NCBI GenBank assembly: GCA_013216135.1
Contig: JABSOS010000023.1
Span: 1 to 47,191 of the forward strand
Reading direction: 5' to 3'
DNA: 47,191 nt
Source of the DNA: Candidatus Caenarcanales bacterium
Lineage (GTDB): Bacteria; Cyanobacteriota; Vampirovibrionia; LMEP-6097
Shown here: positions 41,344-47,191 of the stretch, in pieces
How the letters are laid out: each line of letters starts with the position of its first letter
Position numbering within the stretch: position 1 is the stretch's first letter
Made by a program: the position numbers and the translations under genes
Notes under the pieces: generated by a model
Database searches by the model: none
The model's input: only the letters and a program-made list of their open reading frames with translations
Told to the model about the DNA's origin: nothing

Positions 41344-43278
41344 TTAAACCATGAAAATAAGCACAGAAACAATCAGCCCTAAGAACATGATTAGAATGTA
41401 ACTCTGTACTTTTCCACTCTGAGTAAGTTTTAGAACTTCACCTACGAATTCAGATCCTCTCCAAGCTAAGCCATTGATGACAATGCCTTCAATAACTACT
41501 CTTTCAAAGAACTTCCAAGTAATTCTGAAAAAGCTCATGCATAGTGAAATTACAAACTCATAAGCTTCATCGATGTACCACTTGTTAACAGAACCTTCGT
41601 ATAATGGTACGAATTTCTCTTTAACATAAACGTTTACAGCTTTATCCTGCATAGTGATACCTTTCACGTAGATTAGGTAAGCACCTAAATTACCAAAAAC
41701 GAAAGCTAAGAAAGGTAAGTAACCCATAGGCTGAGTTAATTCATGTATAAAGAAACTTAGACCTGTACCATGAGCGTGAAAATGATGATTAAAGTATTTA
41801 AGTAATGGATAGTCCATTAATGGTGAACCCCATAGACCTAAAATTACAGAAGGGATAGCTAAAACCATCAATGGAGCAGTTACTGCAAGTGGTTGCTCGT
41901 GTGGGTGAGCGTGACCTCTGTATTCCCCTTCAAATGTCTTGAAGTAAATTCTAAACATATAGAAAGCTGTTAATAAAGCTGTGATAGTTCCGATCCAGAA
42001 TAGTGCTGGTGAAACTTCGTATGCTTTAGCAATGATCATATCTTTAGACCAGAAACCACTAAAGAAAGGCATACCTGAAATAGATAGAGTACCTATTAGG
42101 AAAGTGATAGCTGTAATTGGCATGTATTTTCTTAGACCACCCATTTCTCTCATATCTTGTTCGTGGTGACAACCTAAGATTACTGAACCAGAACCTAGGA
42201 AAAGCATAGCTTTAAACATCGCGTGAGTGATTAAGTGGAACATTGCGATGTATGGTGCACCTAAACCTACAGACATGATCATGTAACCTAACTGTGAACA
42301 TGTAGAGTAAGCAAGTGCTTTTTTAATATCGTTTTGCGTGAGAGCAATAGTAGCTGCAAATATTGCAGTAATTCCACCAATCCAAGCGATAAACGATAAA
42401 GCTCCAGAACCAGTTATTTCACAGATAGGGAAAACTCTTACCATTAAGTAAACTCCAGCAGCAACCATAGTCGCAGCATGGATTAAGGCTGAAATCGGAG
42501 TAGGACCTTCCATCGCATCTGGTAACCAAATATGTAATGGGAACTGTGCTGACTTCGCCATCGCACCCATGAAAATTAAAATTCCTATTGTAGTGACTGA
42601 AACTAAACCAACTACTTCTAAACCATTATTAGCTATTGCAAAGTTAATAGCTTCCTGGATTTTAGTGAAAGACATAGTCGCAATGTCTACTGACCAGAAA
42701 TCTTTAGTGAAGGCATAAAGCATAATAAGACCGATTAAGAAACCAGCATCACCGACTCTATTCGTAACGAAAGCTTTTTTACAAGCGTGCGCTGCACTCG
42801 GTTTATGCCACCAGAATCCGATTAGAAGGAAACTGCAAACACCTACTAATTCCCAGAAAAAGTACATTTGGAAAAGGTTCGTAGAAATTACTAAACCTAA
42901 CATCGAGAAAGTGAAAAGAGATAAGTAAGAATAAAATCTGGTGTAACCTTTATCTTCGTCCATGTAACCGTGAGTATAGATTTGGACAAGAAGGCTTACT
43001 AGTGTAACTGTAAGCAGCATGCCGATGCCCAGCTGATCTACTAAAAGACCAATCTCTAAGTGGAAGTCACCCGCCTTAATCCAATTAAAGTTAGCCTCAT
43101 AAGCTTCATGCCCATGAAAATTAAAGAATAATAATAATGAGTGAATGAAACCTATAGCTACCGCAGCGATCGATATTCCCATCGATATCTTTCTACTCTT
43201 ATGAGTGAAAAACATTATTAATACCGCGCTTAAGAGGGGGTATAGAGCAATTAACCAAGCATTTTCTACGTTAGTCAT
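41344..43278 (-). CDS. nuoL: NADH-quinone oxidoreductase subunit L (NuoL)
   Basis: 644 aa, typical length, with about 16 membrane helices. Family motifs include YMDEDKGYTRFYSYLSLFTFSML, FFWELVGVCSFLLIGFWW, RVGDAGFLIG and the strongly conserved HIWLPDAMEGPTPISALIHAATMVAAGVYL. NuoL is the distal antiporter-like proton-pumping subunit with the long lateral helix. The expected neighbours nuoK, nuoM and nuoN are absent, so complex I genes are scattered. A clear promoter precedes it (43294-43322). Codon use resembles the kor genes, suggesting strong expression. Confidence 0.97.
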   Translation of the reverse strand: MTNVENAWLIALYPLLSAVLIMFFTHKSRKISMGISIAAVAIGFIHSLLLFFNFHGHEAYEANFNWIKAGDFHLEIGLLVDQLGIGMLLTVTLVSLLVQIYTHGYMDEDKGYTRFYSYLSLFTFSMLGLVISTNLFQMYFFWELVGVCSFLLIGFWWHKPSAAHACKKAFVTNRVGDAGFLIGLIMLYAFTKDFWSVDIATMSFTKIQEAINFAIANNGLEVVGLVSVTTIGILIFMGAMAKSAQFPLHIWLPDAMEGPTPISALIHAATMVAAGVYLMVRVFPICEITGSGALSFIAWIGGITAIFAATIALTQNDIKKALAYSTCSQLGYMIMSVGLGAPYIAMFHLITHAMFKAMLFLGSGSVILGCHHEQDMREMGGLRKYMPITAITFLIGTLSISGMPFFSGFWSKDMIIAKAYEVSPALFWIGTITALLTAFYMFRIYFKTFEGEYRGHAHPHEQPLAVTAPLMVLAIPSVILGLWGSPLMDYPLLKYFNHHFHAHGTGLSFFIHELTQPMGYLPFLAFVFGNLGAYLIYVKGITMQDKAVNVYVKEKFVPLYEGSVNKWYIDEAYEFVISLCMSFFRITWKFFERVVIEGIVINGLAWRGSEFVGEVLKLTQSGKVQSYILIMFLGLIVSVLIFMV

Positions 43279-43293
43279 AACTAGTCACATTAC

Positions 43294-43356
43294 ATTGTAA
43301 AGTAAAGTAGTGAAAAATACAAAATTACTAGATTTAATTTAATGTACATACATTAA
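43294..43356 (-). promoter_or_regulatory. nuoL promoter with upstream palindrome
   Basis: On the minus strand TTGTAT (43322-43317) and TACAAT (43299-43294) are 17 nt apart, ending 15 nt before the nuoL ATG. Seventeen nt upstream of the -35 is a palindrome TTAATGTA-CA-TACATTAA (43339-43356, 8-bp arms, 2-bp spacer), placed like an activator site. Confidence 0.6.
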
Positions 43357-43382
43357 GTATTGGAACTGATCAAGGTAAAGTA

Positions 43383-43931
43383 TCAGGCAGGATATATTTG
43401 AAGCATCTTATTTCTTGCTGCTATAAATTCGGGAATATCATTGAAATCACCATTTAAATTCATGGATGTAATTTTCCAGTTTGAACGAGAGTTAGTGTTA
43501 TTTTCTTGATCTTTAGTTGATAAAGTTCTGCTTAACTTTCCTACACTTAATTCAATTTGTCCTTTCTCATTAAAATGTGGTTTCATACCCACAAAGTATT
43601 CTTCATTACCATGATCTATACAAAAACCGATAATGCTTTGATTCCCTTCACCCAATTTAGAAAGTGATAGTTCATCTTTGTTTACTTCTGTGATAAATGT
43701 GCTGAAGATATTAACAAACTTATTATTATGTTCTTTTTGTTGGCTATCTAAAATATCTACTATTTGCCCTAATATGGCGTTTGAATTCTGTGTTATTACT
43801 CTATGTAACATCTGGATATTAGAACTCAAATGATGTTTACTAGTTTCAAGTATCCCGCTTGACTTATTTTTAAACCTACCCATATTTTCAATTAAGCTTG
43901 GCAAAAATTGGTTAATTATTCCTATATACAT
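43383..43931 (-). CDS. Unknown 182-aa protein
   Basis: Starts at ATG 43931 (MYIGIINQFLPSLIENMGRF); ATG 43883 is an alternative. The N-terminal half is helical and the C-terminal half mixed, with no signal peptide, membrane helix or known motif. A TATTAT box 7 nt before the first ATG lies inside a 24-bp perfect palindrome (43936-43959), suggesting leaderless transcription under tight control. No family is recognised. Confidence 0.65.
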   Translation of the reverse strand: MYIGIINQFLPSLIENMGRFKNKSSGILETSKHHLSSNIQMLHRVITQNSNAILGQIVDILDSQQKEHNNKFVNIFSTFITEVNKDELSLSKLGEGNQSIIGFCIDHGNEEYFVGMKPHFNEKGQIELSVGKLSRTLSTKDQENNTNSRSNWKITSMNLNGDFNDIPEFIAARNKMLQIYPA

Positions 43932-43935
43932 GTCT

Positions 43936-43959
43936 AAGATAATAGCATGCTATTATCTT
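43936..43959. promoter_or_regulatory. 24-bp perfect palindrome over the -10 box of the 182-aa gene
   Basis: The left half AAGATAATAGCA is mirrored exactly by the right half, with no spacer. Read on the minus strand it contains TATTAT, ending 7 nt before the ATG at 43931. It fits a repressor operator overlapping the -10 element; it could also form a hairpin at the 5' end of any longer transcript. Confidence 0.6.
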
Positions 43960-44007
43960 GATGGCTTCTTCGGTAGACAAAATTTTGACTACATCCAAAT
44001 GAATTAA

Positions 44008-45201
44008 TTAAAGCTTTCCAGACCACAAATATTCAATAAAACTTTTATAATTAACTATTTCAATTCCATCTTCAGTAATTCGATTAGTGTCTATGAGTGA
44101 AATTAAATAACGTTTTTTTACTTCTGGGTGATCTTTAACCAATTCACGAAGATTTTTCAAGTGTCCTTCGTGTATTTTGTTACTTGCTTTAACTTCGATT
44201 GCGTACTCCATATCATTGATAATAAAATCGACCTCTACTCCTGTACTCAAACGCCAGTAACTCAGATCATAACGCGCTTTATTATATGAATTATAAGTTT
44301 TCAATTCATGGTAAACCCAGTTTTCAAAAGCTTTACCGAATAATTCAGAGCCTTGTTCAATATTTCGTCTTTTAGATAAATAGTTCACCACACCAATATC
44401 AAAAAAATAAAACTTTGGTGCTTGGGTTATTCTTCTTTTAGGTTTTTTTTTGTAAGCTGGAAGGAAATTACCAATTAAAGTATCTTCCAGTATCAAAAAA
44501 TATTCTTTAACCGTGCTTGCTGAAATTCCACAGTCTCTTGCAATATTAGAAAAATTTACTATTTCAGCATCTGAAAATGAAGCTACTTTCAGAAATTCAG
44601 AAAAGAGCTCTAGATTTCGAACCAGCGCTTCATCAGCGATTTCTTCTTTGAGATAATCTTTCACGTAAGATTCCTGTAAATCCAAAAAATCTTCATCTAG
44701 GTATATTGAGGGCAGATAGCCTCTATTTAGGATTTTGTTTAAGTCGAATAAATCACCTAATTCTTTATAGCAAAAGCCATATAACTCATACCTTAAAGCT
44801 CTTCCCCCGAGTAAATTTGCTTGACCTCTTTTAAGCTTTCTAGCTGAAGAACCACAGAGTATAAAATTTAAGCCAAGATTTTCAATTAACCAGTGAACTT
44901 CATCTAAAATCAATGGTACTTTTTGTACTTCATCTAAAATTATTGGTTGAGACTTGTCTAATTCAGACTTTTCTAATTTCTGAATTAATTCCTCACGCAG
45001 TAAATTTGGTGCTTCAAGATACTTTAAATAAATATTTGTATTGAGAAAATCTATATAAAGGGACTTGGAATATCGTGATTTTAGTAAAGAACTTTTTCCT
45101 GTCTGTCTAGGTCCCCAAAGAAAAAAACTTTTTTTTGGTTCTTGTATTAATTTCAAGGCTCGTGAAATGGATATATTCATGAATATTGAAGATTTTATCA
45201 T
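44008..45201 (-). CDS. DUF4143-type AAA ATPase, second paralogue
   Basis: 397 aa. Walker A is GPRQTGKSS (residues 30-38), Walker B PIILDEVQKVP (86-96), sensor-like LCGSSARKLK, a winged-helix-like segment (CGISASTVKEYFLILEDT) and the C-terminal nuclease-like part LSTGVEVDFIINDMEYAIEVKASNK. It has the same domain plan as the gene at 3587-4789 but low identity, so they are old paralogues or separate acquisitions. ATG 45180 (MNISISRALKLI) is an alternative start; neither has a Shine-Dalgarno. Two identical 14-bp palindromes bracket the start region, suggesting autoregulation. Confidence 0.85.
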   Translation of the reverse strand: MIKSSIFMNISISRALKLIQEPKKSFFLWGPRQTGKSSLLKSRYSKSLYIDFLNTNIYLKYLEAPNLLREELIQKLEKSELDKSQPIILDEVQKVPLILDEVHWLIENLGLNFILCGSSARKLKRGQANLLGGRALRYELYGFCYKELGDLFDLNKILNRGYLPSIYLDEDFLDLQESYVKDYLKEEIADEALVRNLELFSEFLKVASFSDAEIVNFSNIARDCGISASTVKEYFLILEDTLIGNFLPAYKKKPKRRITQAPKFYFFDIGVVNYLSKRRNIEQGSELFGKAFENWVYHELKTYNSYNKARYDLSYWRLSTGVEVDFIINDMEYAIEVKASNKIHEGHLKNLRELVKDHPEVKKRYLISLIDTNRITEDGIEIVNYKSFIEYLWSGKL

Positions 45202-45217
45202 GGATATTCATGAATAT
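45173..45217. promoter_or_regulatory. Twin 14-bp palindromes at the start of the second ATPase gene
   Basis: ATATTCATGAATAT occurs at 45173-45186 and again at 45204-45217. Each is a perfect palindrome and the centres are 31 bp apart, about three helical turns, so both would face the same side of the DNA. They bracket the ATG at 45201; the first covers the alternative ATG at 45180. Confidence 0.6.
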
Positions 45218-45396
45218 TTTGTTTTACTTGTCTGTTTTGATAAAAGCTTTTATTTTAGGTCTTTTTTTAGATAGTCTATTTAACCTATCACTTCTTCATG
45301 ATTGTTAGGGAATACTTAAAATATCTTCAATAGATTATCTCTATTCATACTCAAATCTATGTATTTTGAGTTTTAAAAAGTTTTTTACCTAATTTT

Positions 45397-45720
45397 ATGA
45401 AAACAAGAAAACCCGACTTAATAATGAGAAAAATTTTTGCTGGCAAAGCAAATTCTGAATGTTTTACTTCTTATACTACTGATGAGAAAGGAAACAAGAT
45501 CGGCTATTTGAAAATGGGAGAGAATGGGGCGAGATTTGTTGTTACTGAAAGTGCAAAAGGTAACATAGTTGCTAGTACTAATCTTTTAGATTTGTTAGTT
45601 ATTTTCTCAAGGAATTTTTCTGGAAATAGAACTGAGAAGCAGTTGCTTTTCCCTAATGGTAAAGGGCTTCAATATTATTATGATAAGAATTATAATATTA
45701 CTGAAGTTAAGGCGGTTTAA
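45397..45720 (+). CDS. Unknown 107-aa basic protein
   Basis: Small basic protein (MKTRKPDLIMRKIFAG) with a predicted beta-rich middle (GYLKMGENGARFVVTESAKGNIVAS) and no recognised motif. No Shine-Dalgarno precedes the ATG. It is the only plus-strand frame between two minus-strand genes. The gap before it (45218-45396) has a 14-bp palindrome ATAAAAGCTTTTAT at 45240-45253 and is otherwise empty. The gene call rests mainly on frame length. Confidence 0.5.
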   Translation: MKTRKPDLIMRKIFAGKANSECFTSYTTDEKGNKIGYLKMGENGARFVVTESAKGNIVASTNLLDLLVIFSRNFSGNRTEKQLLFPNGKGLQYYYDKNYNITEVKAV

Positions 45721-45742
45721 AATACTAGATTTAATCAAAATT

Positions 45743-46483
45743 TTAGTTACTAAAATCTATAAACCCTGGAACTTCTCTAGGTTTAATTTGTAACTCTTCG
45801 GTCTCTACTTGTTTAAGGTTTATTGGTATTTGAAGTGGCTGTTGAATTTTAATGGGTATTTCAACTCTTGTCATAATATCTTCAATTTGTTCAAAGATTC
45901 CGGTGTCTTTTGGAATAGTAACTTCTAAATCCCTAACCTCAGGATTTCTAGATTTAAATGTAATTGTAAGATTTGGATTTTGATCTTGATTTGTCGTATT
46001 TGATTTGACTGAAATAGAATCAAGATTTACTAAATGTTCTGCAGATGAAAGGTCAAAGGTTATGGAATTAATCTCTTCAGAACTTTCAGATGTTTTATTT
46101 GCTAGAGCTGGTATAGCATAGGCTGTGTAATCTACTAGTTCTCTAACTTGATCAAGTATTTGCTTATTAGTTAAGTTTTGATTAGCCCCATTGAAAGATC
46201 TGCTTACGTTGCTGTAGGTTTTACCATATTTCATATCAAGGGTCTTTAAAGTCATTTGTTCCTGGTCAGGGTGATTTTTATCTATTCTTGTCTCATCATT
46301 TAATATCGTTGGTCCCCAGAGGCTGTCTTGTCCCCTGGGAACAGTTGTTATTTTTCTTGAATCACCTGGGTTTAAAGAAATCTTTATCGGCTTTAATGAG
46401 GAGTTTTTATCCTCTTGAACCAAGGCTTTAGCGACTTGATCAGGAGTTAATTTAAGACCTAAGGGGTTTTGCATGATTTTCAT
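45743..46483 (-). CDS. Unknown 246-aa protein
   Basis: ATG at 46483 or 46474; the start is not certain. The -10-like TATTAT ends close before it and there is no Shine-Dalgarno. The N-terminal third is polar, with a Pro-rich stretch; the rest alternates beta-type segments (LTITFKSRNPEVRDLEVTI) and ends Pro-rich. No signal peptide or family is recognised. It lies about 170 bp from the end of the insertion sequence and looks intact. Confidence 0.65.
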   Translation of the reverse strand: MKIMQNPLGLKLTPDQVAKALVQEDKNSSLKPIKISLNPGDSRKITTVPRGQDSLWGPTILNDETRIDKNHPDQEQMTLKTLDMKYGKTYSNVSRSFNGANQNLTNKQILDQVRELVDYTAYAIPALANKTSESSEEINSITFDLSSAEHLVNLDSISVKSNTTNQDQNPNLTITFKSRNPEVRDLEVTIPKDTGIFEQIEDIMTRVEIPIKIQQPLQIPINLKQVETEELQIKPREVPGFIDFSN

Positions 46484-46653
46484 CAATATAATACTTTGGA
46501 TGTTTGAAGGTCAAGGCAGTCTCAATAAAACCTCATTTCAAATTTTGGTAGATATACTGCATATAAATTTAGTTAGATTACGATTGTCAATTAGTATTGA
46601 TTAAATTTGTTTTATGCCTTGACGTATTGCATACGATTTTGGTATTAATATAC

Positions 46654-47191
46654 CAGGGCAACCGCAAAGTCTGCTTAGTTATTTTGGAAAAGAATATCTT
46701 GTAGATATTGATTACTAGAAGCAGCTTTAACTCTTCGAGTTTTAAGACTTTTCTTTGAAGTGGAGTCTTTTTTGAGTAAATTTAAAGCAATCTTTCTAGC
46801 CATTGCAAGATTTTGTGGAGCATTATCCTTTCTTACTCTTGACTCATCTTCTTTAAAAACAACATCTAAGACCCAATGTAAATTGTTTTCAATACCCCAG
46901 TGGGATCTAACTATGTCTTGTAATTCTTTTGCTGAGAGGCTTAAGCTAGTGATGTAATATCTTCTTTTGCTAGTGTTTTTTTTAGTTTTCACATTATATT
47001 TTCGAGATTCAATTACAAATACTGTTTTTAAATCTTTCCAAGCTCTAATATTATCAAAAAGTTTTTCTTCAATATCACTGTCTGTGAGCGGAACTGAGTA
47101 ACACAAACGTTTTTCAATTCGTCCATGATCTTTCTCTAATTTTGTTTCAAAAAAATCACACTCTCTTTTAAAGCCCTCTTCTATTCCTTTA
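46654..47191 (-). mobile_element. ISAs1-like insertion sequence, partial (runs off the window)
   Basis: A transposase of the ISAs1 type reaches the right edge. On its 3' side the probable IS end begins CAGGGC at 46654, 20 bp beyond the transposase stop; a CAGGG-type end is what I recall for this family. The other end and any target duplication are outside the window, so the boundary is tentative. Confidence 0.8.
46675..47191 (-). CDS. ISAs1 family transposase, C-terminal part
   Basis: At least 171 codons, open to the window edge, so the start lies outside. The sequence DHGRIEKRLCYSVPLTD, SKRRYYITSL and HWGIENNLHWVLDVVFKEDESRVRKDNAPQNLAMARKIALNLL is diagnostic of the ISAs1 (H-repeat) DDE transposases; HWGIENNLHW carries the catalytic Glu region. 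The first Asp residues of the DDE triad would be upstream of the window. No frameshift is seen in this part, so the element could be active. Confidence 0.92.
   Translation of the reverse strand, partial: KGIEEGFKRECDFFETKLEKDHGRIEKRLCYSVPLTDSDIEEKLFDNIRAWKDLKTVFVIESRKYNVKTKKNTSKRRYYITSLSLSAKELQDIVRSHWGIENNLHWVLDVVFKEDESRVRKDNAPQNLAMARKIALNLLKKDSTSKKSLKTRRVKAASSNQYLQDILFQNN

Overview
The window is an AT-rich bacterial chromosome segment. The genes point to a Gram-negative, flagellated bacterium with respiratory chain parts: CMP-Kdo synthetase (LPS), a flagellin behind a near-consensus sigma-28 promoter, complex I subunits NuoB, NuoC and NuoL, a ferredoxin-dependent 2-oxoacid oxidoreductase (KorAB), and KtrB/TrkH potassium uptake. 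Low GC, dispersed nuo genes and many lineage-specific unknowns would suit a non-photosynthetic Cyanobacteriota (Melainabacteria-like) or a similar candidate lineage. That placement is a guess; no marker here proves it. TAA, TAG and TGA are all used as ordinary stops.

Layout. 0.1-7 kb: tRNA-Arg(UCU), an A-type Fe-S carrier, a flavin monooxygenase-like gene broken by one in-frame TAA, a minimal YgfZ/Iba57-like domain fused to TPRs, a DUF4143-type ATPase, and an unknown gene broken by one in-frame TGA. 7-9.9 kb: korA-korB with a clean bidirectional terminator, preceded by structured repeat copy 1. 9.9-14.8 kb: three exported proteins on the minus strand, two of them tandem paralogues with subtilisin-like D/H/S motifs. 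15-20.3 kb: four unknown proteins. 20.3-22.7 kb: two gene-poor stretches around a tyrosine recombinase. 22.7-30 kb: an unknown helical protein behind a CRP/FNR-like box, then a minus-strand series (EF-hand protein, unknown, YebC, response regulator, KdsB, degenerate SGNH protein, TrkH). 30-34.9 kb: rpmH-rnpA, two unknowns, an OppA-type lipoprotein and a DoxX-like membrane protein. 35-38.1 kb: nuoB, repeat copy 2, nuoC, a His-rich protein, flagellin. 38.1-43.3 kb: a HicA-like small protein, a large EF-hand/HEFAH metallopeptidase with an internal duplication, a tandem fragment of its catalytic end, and nuoL. 43.4-47.2 kb: unknowns, a second DUF4143 ATPase with twin palindromes at its start, and an ISAs1-like insertion sequence running off the right edge.

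The strongest unexplained signal is a pair of about 120-bp repeats (7050-7171 and 35666-35785) directly upstream of korA and nuoC. The central sequence is nearly identical. The outer arms differ completely in sequence, yet each copy closes into a stem of about 23-24 pairs, and one inner pair changes from T:A to C:G. Each copy also carries a 34-35 codon ORF ending 4-6 nt before the korA or nuoC start codon, and neither of those genes has a clear ribosome binding site. This suggests a structured leader or mobile palindromic element placed in front of two redox complexes.

A second theme is initiation: many genes have a TATAAT-like -10 box only 6-11 nt before ATG, suggesting leaderless or very short-leader mRNAs, while others have normal Shine-Dalgarno sites.
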